This document shows, in pieces, positions 10,276-20,701 of a stretch of 64,000 bases of DNA. This DNA comes from Dimorphilus gyrociliatus. Taxonomy: Eukaryota > Annelida > Polychaeta > Dinophilidae. Position numbers and translations under genes: made by a program. Location of the stretch: assembly GCA_904063045.1 (NCBI GenBank), contig CAJFCJ010000048.1, positions 22,194 through 86,193 of the forward strand, given 5' to 3'. The notes under the pieces were generated by a model. It saw only the letters and a program-made list of their open reading frames with translations, searched no databases and was not told where the DNA came from. Within the stretch, counting starts at the first letter, position 1. Each line of letters starts with the position of its first letter.

Positions 10276-13200
10276 ATGTACAGCAGTGGTTTTCCAATTT
10301 TTTTAATCCTTTTTGAATTTGCAAGTATAATTTTTAAAAATATTTTAAATTACTTTAACGTACAAAAAAGATTGATAAATAAACTTTTTAAGCGTCTTGT
10401 TCAACGGATGGTGACTGTTTAACGAATGGTCAATGTATGAATAGGACGTGTTACTGTAAATTTCCATTCAACAATGACCTCTGCAGTATGGGTATGATCT
10501 GTTATCAATGATTTTGTTATCATTATAATACGTAATTGATAATATTTGATATCAGGTTCTAAATACGCCTATATCGAAGGAATATTGAGCAATGGACTTG
10601 TCATTGGAGTGCATAACCTTTCGTCTGCTTTAGACTGCATTAAACAATGCGAAGACATGTTGAGCTGTGAAACAGTTGGCTTAGGGGTTTACACTAATAA
10701 TAATAGTTCTTTCTATTGTTCTCTTATCTCTGATACAACGTATCCCATACAATCTTTTCAAAATAATTCCATTTTGAAAGAACATTACACAATTATTTTT
10801 AGAGGTTAATTGAAATATTAAAATTATTAAAAATTTCTCAAAAAAATCAATGCAAACAATTTTAGATTTTGAATTATCCGTGTGCGGTAATGGAAATTCT
10901 ATAGTTGAACATACTCAATACTGCATTGAATTTTTATGGAACACTACAACGGGATGTCCAATTAGTGGTTATGGATTTATTAAAAATCTGGAAGGATGGA
11001 TGAAAGAGAATAGTACTTACAACTTAAAAAATCACATCAGAACGATTACATCACTTAGTTTGTCGTCGAATAAGTTAAATGTCAACAGTAAGAAAGAGTC
11101 GTATAGAAGTTTATGTTACGGTCACTTATCTGTAGGAAGATATAACGTTGCGCTAAATAAGCAAGTTATCTATTATTTTGATATTATCTCACCGCAATTT
11201 GTCCATCATCAGCAACATTTGGTTGATGGAGTTAAAAATTCAAACACAAGTTTTGGAGGTTGTACAATATCAATGACTGTATCGTATGGATATTCTTTTT
11301 GGGTAGGAGTCGATTTAGGAAATGAATTTACAATTGGAAAAGTTGTCATCTACTTATCAAACAATCAAAGTAAGAAATATATACACGTTTTTTGAAATTT
11401 TGAATTATTTTTTTGTTCTAGACCAAAATCAATTTTTCGATATAATTTCCATGAAATCCTATCCTCCACACCACATGTTTACTCCGGGACACGAACACGA
11501 GTATTGCGCTAAAAATGTACAAATGTTTTCTTCAACTAATAAATTGATTGTAGTTTGTCAACCTCATACGCTATCGGGACGTTACGTTGTTTTACAATCT
11601 GACTCGACCGATAGATTTGAAATTTGTGAATTGGAATTATATACATGTGAGTAGGGCAAGTAATATATTGAATTTAACTATTAAAAATTTTACCTCGATT
11701 AAGCTAATCTCGCTCTGTATGGGGAGACTTTAAGTTCGAGTGTTAAAGATGGTAATTCGTACGGTGGTTTTGGTGTTAATGAAAATGCTTTCGGTAATAG
11801 TTTTCAATCTATACAAGGACTTGAATCGTGGATTGCAGTATATTTAAGAAGTAACTATAAAGTATACGGTCTAGATTTGAGCGAAGCAAAATTTTGGGAA
11901 TTGGAAGTTTACGTCATTAAGAGAAATTTCTTTATAAATCAAACCTTAGAGGAAAATGAGAAAAGTTACTCAATTGTCACTTCTAGCCAGTATATGAAAA
12001 ATTATTTTCATGTTGCTTGTACGAATATTTTGTCAGGATCGTTCGTTTTATTAAAATCACCGAATGCGTTGTTGTTTAAAAATCTTGAGATATTTGGTTT
12101 ATTTACAAGTAAAAATAGTAAGGAGAATAATTTTTTCGCGTGATCTCTGTAATAAATATATTATACAAACAACATAGAATTTGAGAATATAGCGTATGGT
12201 AAACCAATATGGACGCTCGAAGTTCAAGGTAACAAATATGCTTATTTTGCAACGGATGGCTTTAGTGGACAATCTTACGCTATGACCAGCGAAGATCAAT
12301 ATATGGTTGTTGATCTATTAGAAATCTTTCACATTCATCAAATAGGAATACAAATGAGATCTTCGAACGAAGGTTGTAAATTTAGAATCGACAAAATCAA
12401 AATGTAATTGATTGATTAAATGTGTTTTAAAAATGTCTTTAGTAACAGAGATCAACAGATATTTTAACCATTTTAAGATTTATGAAAAGAGAATACAAAT
12501 CAAAATCAATGGAAATATTAATAGTTCAGATTGTGAAGAAATAAACAATATAAATAACAATGAATATGGAAAAACAATAATTTGGAATTGCAGTTTAAAA
12601 GTTAATATTGGTAGATTCATTTTGATAAAAAATTCACAAATGAAAATTATTGAATTACAAGAATTGTACGTCTTCGGAAAACTCTTTCAATCTAATGTTT
12701 TACCTTCAAGTAAACTAGTTGAAGCTTTCTTTGATGAAGACATTGAATGGAATATCTATGAGCAAGATAAATCTCCCCTAAAAGCTATTGATGGAGATTT
12801 TGGTTTTAGCTCTTGCACAACACTAAAATCAATTAGGGAAGATGAGTTAATAATAAAAATGAAAAAAAAATACTTGGTAACCCAAATTCTAATTCAGCCG
12901 AGGCATGATAATATTAACGGTTAAAATATATATATATTCTCAATTAATACGAAGACTATATACGATTTTTTTTGTCTTCCATAGATATTATGAATCTAAC
13001 AATTTCAGTTGGAAAAAAATCACTAAGATATTTTTGCGGTAAATTTTCTTCTACAGAACGTATTAATTATCCAATTGAAATTAACTGCGAATCTCCAATA
13101 TATGGAAATTATATACTGATCACACCAACGTATTCCGATAAAGATATAGATATATGCGAAGTGAAAGTATTTCACTTAAAAGGTAAAGGAATCGCTTAGA

Positions 13201-13515
13201 GTCTAATTTAATATTAATTTTCTTTCTTTCAACTTTTCAGATGACAAAGAATTAATGAATTGTTCGTCAATGTTGAAAATATATCCTAATTTTGAGTTGT
13301 CAAATTCATACGAATGCGCAATTTACAAATCGAACCAATCAATGCACGAATGCCTGCACTCATTCATAAATTCCTTATATAAATCATTTATATACAATTT
13401 TCAGAGTAAAACTTGTTGCATAGTAAATTTCGTGATATCCGTGAAAGATTTTATATATTTGAAGAGTTCAATTGTTGGAAAAAATATTTGTATTGTTAAA
13501 AATTCAACTTGTTGA
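10276..13515 (+). CDS. Secreted EGF-PAN-discoidin (F5/8C) mosaic protein, 10 exons
   Basis: Exons by phase: 10276-10324, 10393-10491, 10556-10804, 10866-11369, 11422-11646, 11704-12108, 12178-12372, 12443-12919, 12985-13182, 13241-13515. They sum to 2,676 nt, giving 891 residues with no internal stop. Order: signal peptide (GFPIFLILFEFA); one EGF-like module with C-x5-C...CYC spacing; a PAN-like cysteine module; then four discoidin/fucolectin-like units. The first is clearest (YNVALNKQVIYYF, LVDGVKN, WVGVDLGNEFTIGKVVIY, then RYVVLQS and CELELY). The later units are more diverged, and each keeps a DG-containing middle (absent in unit 2's core) or a C-E-V-K-V-F-like end. The tail is a further cysteine-rich module. 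Discoidin domains bind carbohydrate or phospholipid outside cells. It is likely secreted, since no membrane anchor is seen. The first two exons are the least certain. Confidence 0.75.
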
Positions 13516-13679
13516 AAACTGCTGATGAACACAAATCTTCCTCAAAAAAGTCAAGAGTGAATTTTTTACTTGTCTCTATTTATTCTAGCTGTTTTTATCT
13601 CAAAATATAAATAAATTAACTCTTCAAAAGGTCATTTTCTATTTTATAAAACTTTCTTAACAAATATCTAGAGAATTTT

Positions 13680-13950
13680 TAAACAAAGATAATGACAATG
13701 GAAAACCGGAAATAGGAAAAATTAATGAAATTAAAAATGGTTGTCTTTTAAAAATCAGGCATATTTGCGACATTTTTTGCGAAAATTGCTATCAAATAAA
13801 ACATATAGACTTATCAGGTTATGACAATAACGTTTGCAATGGAAATAAACAATCAAGTGACTACTTAGAAAATGTCTTAGTTAGCAATTGTAATTTCAAT
13901 GAAGAACAAGAGATAAATTTTGGCAAATTTATTGGTCACGTGTTCTAAAA
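13680..13950 (+). pseudogene. LRR (RNI-type) fragment
   Basis: A + strand frame gives CYQIKHIDLSGYDN and LENVLVSNCNFNEEQEINFG. These match the L-x2-IDLS and C-x-L-x-E-Q pattern of the LRR gene at 15259-16875. Only about two repeats are seen, with no start, so this is a fragment. Confidence 0.4.
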
Positions 13951-14232
13951 TTAGGCTTTTATATTTTAATGGTAATCCATATATGAAAATTGGATTTTCA
14001 AAAATTGACGAAACGATAATATTTATGAATATTATAAGCAAAATATTTTTGATCATTTTCATCAATTTTTTCTTTATTTGGCCTCACTTCATAATTATTG
14101 GAACAGTCACTTGACATCTGGTATGGCATTCAAATAGACATTTTTGTCAACATCTTTGATTTTCTAAGTTATCTTTATCAATTAATTGTTAATTTCATTT
14201 ATATTACTCTATTTTTATTGTACATTTTAAAT

Positions 14233-14830
14233 ATGACGTGGAGTAAAGACATTAGGGAGCTTGTATTGAAGAAATACAATGATTTACAAAAACTATGAGC
14301 CACAGCAAGAGCTTTAGGAATGGCACCCTCTTAGACAAACACCTGTCTTACAACAAATAATTGTAAGAGGAGAAAAGTTTCTGTCTTCAGATGATCAGTG
14401 ATAATCTAGACTGGTTTAAAGTAATTTTCACTGACAAGGCTAGATTCTCACTGAGTGGGCCAGATGATTTTTGTACCTGGACCAAAGATGGCAAAAAAGA
14501 TTTCAGAGTGACAAAAAATATGGGCAGAGGTGGAGTAATGGTCTGGGGACTGATAACATATGATGGAATATTTGAATTCTGGTGGATAAGGAAAAGGCTT
14601 AATGCTGAAAATTACAGCTGTTTTATTGTGGAGGATATCCTCTGTGTTATCGAAGAGATTGAGGCAAAAATGGGGAGGAAATACATCTTCCAGCAACATA
14701 ATGCTGTGTGCCACATGGCAATGATGACTAAAAGAGCCTTTCAAATGAATGATATCCATCCTCTTGATTGGCCAGCAAAGAGTCCTGACCTCATCCCAAT
14801 TGAGAACATTATAGTGGTGGAACTTTAGAA
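14233..14830 (+). pseudogene. Second Tc1/mariner transposase relic with lost catalytic residue
   Basis: A short N-terminal helix-turn-helix piece (SKDIRELVLKKYNDLQKL, then ATARALG after a stop) is followed by the catalytic part from 14391: WFKVIFTDKARFSLSG (first Asp present), GGVMVWGLI, IFQQHNAVCH, and DWPAKSPDLIPIEN. In the family the second block reads QQDNAPCH; here Asp has become His, removing the second catalytic carboxylate. The part between the helix-turn-helix and the catalytic domain is deleted. It is dead on three counts and older or differently decayed than the copy at 5843. Confidence 0.8.
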
Positions 14831-15258
14831 AGACTTTTATTTCGTAGAGTTAGCTTTTAGTACTTTAGAAAGAACTCTATTTCATAAGAAATAGACTCTT
14901 TGACCGTAACAGATGGTGGCTAACTCGGCAATTAACAATACAATTACAATACAACAATGTGCAGACATAGAATCAGAATATCAACATCTTCCAATAAAGA
15001 GGAAAGTAATGATGATTTAACTTATGATCCAGAAATGAAAGAAGGATTCAAATTTTCATTAAAACAGATAGAATCAGTGAAGATAACATGCAATTCACTC
15101 AAAAAAGCAAATTTGTAAGATTAATAAACTTATCACAATATACAAGTCAATAAAAAGGTTAATCATAGAGAGATGTTGAAATGTCAACCTGCTAGTATTG
15201 CTGTTCAAAAAAACTTGTTTGGAAAGATATAAGCTCAAGTCTTGTTTCAATAAGAAGA
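14831..15258. other. Repeat-derived intergenic sequence
   Basis: Holds the motif TTTAGAAAGAACTCTATTTCATAAG, which recurs with changes at about 24406-24450 and 27113-27150, and a tail AATTACAATACAACAA like the LTR-like repeat end. No gene is seen. Confidence 0.4.
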
Positions 15259-16875
15259 TTATCTTTTAGTATATTTAGTTGGCAAATCATTCAACCAAAA
15301 ATTTTGTTCCTTTGTTAAATAACAAAAGGATAAATCAATATTTAATAGAGTAGCGAATGATGATTTTAATCCATGACATATTTTCTCAAATCCATTTTCA
15401 GTATTGTTATTCCAAGTTAAATTAATAGATTGTAATTGAGTACATTCTATGAGTAAATCACCTAACCAACTACTTTGTTCTTTAGATAAATTGCAACAAG
15501 AAAAATTGATTGTCAATAAAGACGATGACGAAGATTTTAATCCTTGACATATTCTTTGAAATTCATTTCCAAACAATTTATTATTACCTAAATCAATTTC
15601 TTGCAGTACTTTACAGTTTGATAATAAATCACCTAACCAACTACTTTGTTTATTAGATAAATTACAATCAAAAAAGTTAATTTTCAATAAAGAATGTGAT
15701 GATGAACTTAGTAATCCAATACATATTTTTTCAAAACCACTATTCAAGGTATTATTAAAACTCAGATCAAAATCTTGTAGTTTAGTGCATTCCTTTAATA
15801 AATCACCTAGCCATATACTTTGTTGATCATATATATAACAACAAGAAAAATCTAATATGATCAGAGATGAGGAAGATGATCTTAATCCATAGCATAATTT
15901 TTCAAATCCATCTTCTGTATTACCATTATTATTGAAATAAAGCTCTTGTATATTTGTACATTCTAGAAATAAATTACCTAAAATGTTGCTTTCTTTCTCT
16001 GATATTTCGCAATCTTCCAAGTGAAATTTTACGAATGACAATGAAGATGATTTCAATGCGTTAAAAATTTTCCCAAAACCATTTAGAAAACTTTCGGTAG
16101 GCCTTAAATCAACTTGTTCTAATCTAGTACATTTTCCAAGTAAATCACTTAACCAGATGGCTTGAATTTCTGATAAAAAACACGAATAAAAGTTGACTTT
16201 CGACAAAGTCATTGCCGAAGACATTAACCCATTGCAAATGTTCTTGAATCCATTTTTAAAATTTCTATTTAAACTTAAATCAATATCTTGTAAAAATTTA
16301 CACTTTATCAATAAATTCTCAAGCCATAAACATTGCTGTTCCACTAAATTACACAATGAAAAGTTAATTGTTAACAAACAGGAAGCGGAACTTTCTAATC
16401 CTTTGCAAATATTTTCAAATTCACAAGACATTTCTTTTCCACAATTTAAAATGAATGATTTCAAGTATTTACAATTCATTAAGCAATTTCCTAAATGTGA
16501 ATAATCCTTCTTCTTAAGAGTACAATTCCTTAATTCCAGATTATTCAGATACGGATTCAAGTAAAAATCATACAATGATTGAAATTCATATAAACATAAA
16601 ATCTCAATTGGATGATTGGTTAAGAAATTCAAATTTTTTATTCCAATAAATTTTTTCTGTTCGACAGAAATCTTTGTTAGTTTAACATTCTGGTTAGAGA
16701 AAAATTCCAATTCCTCATCTAAAAATGCTCTATTATCGCTACAACAATATCTAAATATTTCTTCACTGATAACGGATGGTAGACATATGGAATATTTCTT
16801 AGATAATTGATTTATTAAGTATAAATTTTTTCTTATAACTGGTAATATCAGATCTGCAAGACAAAAAATAGGCAT
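15259..16875 (-). CDS. RNI-type leucine-rich repeat protein, single exon
   Basis: The 538-residue frame is intact. Residues 1-60 form a leucine- and cysteine-rich N-terminus without a clear domain; it could be a degenerate F-box or SOCS-like adaptor, which I cannot prove. From about residue 110 there are roughly seven or eight repeat pairs of about 55-57 residues with the theme LLTINFSCCNL-x3-Q-x-WLGDLL then C-x2-LQ-x-IDLS-x-N-x4-GF-x2-IC-x-GL-x-SS. This is the ribonuclease-inhibitor style of LRR: curved intracellular scaffolds that bind protein. No signal peptide or membrane segment is seen. Relics at 7560, 13680, 28440 and 54377 belong to the same family, so this may be the active source copy. 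Confidence 0.75.
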   Translation of the reverse strand: MPIFCLADLILPVIRKNLYLINQLSKKYSICLPSVISEEIFRYCCSDNRAFLDEELEFFSNQNVKLTKISVEQKKFIGIKNLNFLTNHPIEILCLYEFQSLYDFYLNPYLNNLELRNCTLKKKDYSHLGNCLMNCKYLKSFILNCGKEMSCEFENICKGLESSASCLLTINFSLCNLVEQQCLWLENLLIKCKFLQDIDLSLNRNFKNGFKNICNGLMSSAMTLSKVNFYSCFLSEIQAIWLSDLLGKCTRLEQVDLRPTESFLNGFGKIFNALKSSSLSFVKFHLEDCEISEKESNILGNLFLECTNIQELYFNNNGNTEDGFEKLCYGLRSSSSSLIILDFSCCYIYDQQSIWLGDLLKECTKLQDFDLSFNNTLNSGFEKICIGLLSSSSHSLLKINFFDCNLSNKQSSWLGDLLSNCKVLQEIDLGNNKLFGNEFQRICQGLKSSSSSLLTINFSCCNLSKEQSSWLGDLLIECTQLQSINLTWNNNTENGFEKICHGLKSSFATLLNIDLSFCYLTKEQNFWLNDLPTKYTKR

Positions 16876-17203
16876 ATTTTAACACATATATACACAAAAA
16901 AAAATTCAAGAATAAACAAATAGTGGATACTGCAAATAAATTGGAAATAGATTTAATAATTGCTACAACATCAATCTATAATTTACTTGAATTTTAAAAA
17001 AAGTTGATTACTAGTTTTAAAAGATTTTGTAAACAACACAATATAATATTTATAAAAATCTACTAGAGGGCGCTTTTTGGTTTCTTATACATTCTTACAT
17101 ATAAAAGGTTGCATATTTAAAATGCTATACTAAAGTTGTCTCTATTTCCCATATGTGTGTTATCACATTTGAATAGTATCTATGCTAATTTTACTGTCTC
17201 AGA

Positions 17204-17902
17204 ATGGCTGAGAAAGGAAGAAGAACAGTTGAGGAAAAAATAAATGAAGTCATTGGAAGAATACAGGAATGGGTTCATATGGTACATGTTGCAAATAGTG
17301 GAAAATTATTATCCAGCTATTGTAGAGATGACAAATTTAATAAAAATAGTATTGAAATTGCTTGTTTAGTACACGAAATGAATGATTATAAACTATTTAA
17401 AGGTAGTGAAGAAGAGGGTAAACAATATTTAATTAATTATTTGAAAGAATTTGGGTTAAATGATGAATATGCAAATGAGATTGAAGATATTGTTTCTAAA
17501 ATATCATTCAGATGTGGATTAAATCAAATTAATAAAGATAACTTAAGTTTAGAATGTCAAATTGTACAAGATGCCATTGGAGCTATTGATATTGCTAGAA
17601 TGTTTGCTTATAGTCGACATCGTAATCGTGGGGTCGACAGAAAATGTCCACAACTGAGAAATTTCAAGACTAGATTTTGGATTGAGAAATGGTTAGGAAG
17701 AAGACAGCAACTGATTTTTACTTAGGAGGGTCTCCTCTAAGAGTTAGGGGTAATAGAAAAGGTAAGGTACAGCCAGGGGCTGGGTTAGGGTTAGGGTAAA
17801 AGCACTCATTTGTGAACTTTTTCTGTCGCATCCCATAATCGTCTTATCTATCATCCGGATGTACAACGTGTTCAAGCCTACTTAAAGCAATTAAGTTTAT
17901 AA
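17204..17902 (+). pseudogene. HD-domain phosphohydrolase-like gene interrupted by a MITE
   Basis: The 5' part matches the YedJ-like HD hydrolase family: an early His (EWVHMVHV), IEIACLVHEMNDYKLF where the family has HD-x2-D, and ECQIVQDAIGAIDIARMFAY where the family typically has five further residues (QDADRLDA-like) before IGAI. So the HD doublet is HE and part of the last metal-binding region is deleted; enzyme activity is unlikely. At 17630 the frame enters a 204-bp MITE. Removing the MITE and one copy of the 9-bp duplication restores the frame into LIYHPDVQRVQAYLKQL and a stop at 17902. The reading frame as it stands ends inside the MITE at 17725. Confidence 0.8.
17630..17833 (+). mobile_element. 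204-bp TTAGGG-bearing MITE with 9-bp target duplication
   Basis: Termini GGGGTCGACAGAAAATGTCC (left) and the inverted complement of GGATGCGACAGAAAAAGTTC (right) match over about 29 bp. The interior has a GGGTTAGGGTTAGGGTAAA run beside the right end. Flanking 9-mers CGTAATCGT (17621-17629) and CATAATCGT (17834-17842) differ at one base. The 9-bp duplication size fits MULE transposase. It lies inside the HD-domain reading frame. Confidence 0.88.
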
Positions 17903-18014
17903 AGAAATATATCAACAACATTTAGTTTATTAGAATCTAAATCTGAAAAACAAGATTTTTACAAAGAATACTATGAAAAATGAATTCTATATGATATCTT
18001 TTTACTCTTTCCAG

Positions 18015-18016
<2 letters not shown>

Positions 18017-18056
<40 letters not shown>
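18017..18056. repeat. (GA)n microsatellite
   Basis: An uninterrupted GAGAGA tract of about 40 bp downstream of the broken HD gene. Confidence 0.9.
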
Positions 18057-18057
<1 letters not shown>

Positions 18058-18152
18058 TAAAACTTTAATAAACATGTATGCTTTAAAATATTGCCAAATA
18101 CCAAATTTTTGATGTTTACCTACTTTTATTTACAGGCTTACAGGCTTAAGTT

Positions 18153-19142
18153 TTAGGATGATGATGATAATGAATGCCTGAAATTTTTACAAAGAAAAAA
18201 CTTTGCCAAATTTTCACGAAATGTCTTTTGAAATAGAAAATATATAAAAAAATTTGTAGAATTATTAACAAGATATATGTGAAAGAGTATAATATTTGTA
18301 GGCAAAATACCAGCAATTGAAAATGAAGCTGGAAACCAACTGAGTAGATATATTGTTGTAACACCAAATAGCATAGTTACAGTTCTAATATTCTTACCAA
18401 GAATTTTAGAATCTTTTGAAATGTTTCCGTTGTCATTGATCTTGTTTTTTCTTAATTTTAAACTTCTTAAAAGGATAACTCTATAAATTAGACCATAAAT
18501 TGAATATAATAAAATGGCCGCTCCTATATATAAAATAGAAGTCAGATAGTTATGTAAATCATTTATAGTTCCAGGTTGAGGGAAGCAATTTTTTAAAATA
18601 GGACCATTGTGTCTTTTATCAATTCTAATTTGATGAGTTAAAAAATTGATTATACCAGCAGAAAATGCCAATGATCCAATTGACATAAACATCATTTTAA
18701 TATGTATTTTACAAAGTTTTTTAAGTGGTTTGCATATAACAAACCACCTTTCAATGGCAACAAAAATAAATGTAAACGATGACGTAACTAAAAGAAAATG
18801 ATAGATAAATTTAGTGATTTTACAAATAAGACTATTTGTAATAAAACCCAATTCCAAAATTATTGAGTATGGACCACAAATTCCACATATTAAAATATCA
18901 ATAATTGCCATACTTTTTATAAAGATATCATTAGCATTAAATGATGATGATGATGATGACGATGATGATGATAATGATGATGTTTTCTTAGCCTTTTTAA
19001 AATTATAAAATAATAAGATAAGAATATTTGAAGGTATTCCAATTAGTATAGAAATTGATACATAAATTATAAATGGTGTAAAATATTTCAAATCTAATTC
19101 ATCCATTGTTAAAAATGTTTTATTATTCTTCGTCTCCATCAT
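18153..19142 (-). CDS. Orphan rhodopsin-type GPCR with poly-Ser in loop 1
   Basis: Single exon, 329 residues, seven hydrophobic segments. TM1 has GIPSNILILL (the N1.50 site). TM3 ends in IERWFVICKPL, an ERW in place of DRY. TM6 has LLSWFPASF and TM7 LVNNSTNFFIYF in place of NPxxY. It belongs to class A; the ligand is unknown and a peptide receptor is possible. The first intracellular loop holds a run of about ten serines encoded by a (TCA/ATC)n microsatellite at 18937-18986, and the C-terminus ends HSLSSSS, encoded by a second GAT tract. A single-exon structure is common for orphan class A receptors. It faces the other GPCR at 20702 on the opposite strand. Confidence 0.85.
   Translation of the reverse strand: MMETKNNKTFLTMDELDLKYFTPFIIYVSISILIGIPSNILILLFYNFKKAKKTSSLSSSSSSSSSSFNANDIFIKSMAIIDILICGICGPYSIILELGFITNSLICKITKFIYHFLLVTSSFTFIFVAIERWFVICKPLKKLCKIHIKMMFMSIGSLAFSAGIINFLTHQIRIDKRHNGPILKNCFPQPGTINDLHNYLTSILYIGAAILLYSIYGLIYRVILLRSLKLRKNKINDNGNISKDSKILGKNIRTVTMLFGVTTIYLLSWFPASFSIAGILPTNIILFHIYLVNNSTNFFIYFLFQKTFRENLAKFFLCKNFRHSLSSSS
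18937..18986. repeat. (GAT)n trinucleotide microsatellite inside a coding exon
   Basis: GATGATGATGATGATGACGATGATGATGATAATGATGATG on + strand; on the minus strand it codes for serine in the first intracellular loop of the GPCR. The opposite strand gives a meaningless poly-Asp frame. Confidence 0.9.
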
Positions 19143-20700
19143 CCTGACAAATACAGGACCATTTGGAGACTAGAGATATTTTCTTTTATATAGTATTGTC
19201 TTCCAGCAGTGTACTATACTGACCTTTTATTGTTCTCTCCATTCTTTGATAACCATAACATCACAATAATGATTAATTAATCACTTTATACATTAAAGGT
19301 ATAATGGAGAAGAAACAATACCTAGAAATAAGAAATAGGGTTATAGTAGTGATGGCTGCTACCAAAGCTATCTTTTAAACAAGGTGAATTATCATTTATT
19401 TCAAAGGTCTTTCAATTGTCATCTTCTTCATCCCCACCAAATGCTTTAAGTAAGCATATAAAGACAAAAAACAAAGAATATATTGCAATTTAGCTAAAAC
19501 AGTTTCTTAGCTATATTTTTATGTGAACTTTATTAATCAGAAAGTCTACCTTCAGATAGCATGTTTTATCTCCATAGAAATTATAATCCAAATCAAAACA
19601 GCCTCTAGTAATGCAAAACAAAGAGAATTAAGTAACATTCTAAAAGATGTACAACAAAAAGAGAAAATTCACGAATGATTGAGATTTGTTTTTCATAGAA
19701 TATACAAAAACCAACATGGCATCCAAAATTAAGCTGACATAAGAGAATGCGATAAAGTCAACATCCGTATCTTTTATGATAGCTAACTGAATTAGAATAT
19801 TACATTTGCTGACTTTATATACTTTTCCATGAGTTCAATAATTTATAGATATTTACAGAAGTGAAATTTAACCTGAAGGAATTGAAAATCATTAATCTCC
19901 CTCTCTGTCCCTCTCTCCCTTTCTCTCCATCTCTGCCTCTCCTCCTCTCACCTTTTCTTCCTCTCTCCTTCTCTCGTTCCGTCCCTCTCTCTCTTTCTGT
20001 CTCACTCTGTTTCTACAACTCTGTTTCTACCATCTGATAAAATATAACGAATATATGTGATATTGTAGTTCCTAACTCAGTTAGAAAACTAAGCTAGCTG
20101 ATTTATACTCAGGGTTTATAATCACAAAGTGTTAGGGTTTGGGTTAGGATAAATTCATCAATTTGTGGGAATTTTCCATCATACCCACATCATTAACATA
20201 TACTTTTTGTACTTTATTGAATTGTAATTGTAATTCTTCAGAAAGGTATTTGTCCTTTCTAATCACCTGCTATTGCACCCTTTTATCTAAGTTATACTAA
20301 CGCCCCCTGGTTTATTCAATATTCGTTGACTTTTACTTTTCCAATGCATTCACACGTGTAGGTGATAATAGATTGATTTTGATTGAAATTGAACAAAGCA
20401 GATGATCTTATTAATTATTAAATTTCAGTACTATACTGCCATTTGCAGTTTGTGAATAGAGAAGACTAAATTCTAATGAAAGCTTATTGTTGTAATTATT
20501 CTCATTAGACTAATAGAACAAAAGAATAAGACAGCTAAAGAAAATAGAGGACTAATATGTTCAGTAAGTAAAAACTCATAAAGACTATAAGACTGAAAGC
20601 AAATATTTCTCCCTTGGATGATTTTTGCTTCTAGGAGAATTTTGAAAATGTTTGAATTTTTAACCAAATTAGAAAAGAAACCGTTTGCAGATTAGTTTGG
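19143..20700. other. Intergenic between divergent-strand GPCR genes
   Basis: No exon was recognised. It contains a pyrimidine-rich simple tract (about 19900-20035) and a decayed MITE right end around 20110-20190 (GTTAGGGTTTGGGTTAGG and TTTGTGGGAATTTTCCATCATACCC). Confidence 0.5.
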
Positions 20701-20701
20701 T

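Noticed and set aside
18814-19008. A + strand frame with a poly-Asp run
   Set aside because: It is the reverse side of the microsatellite inside the minus-strand GPCR exon and has no other coding feature.
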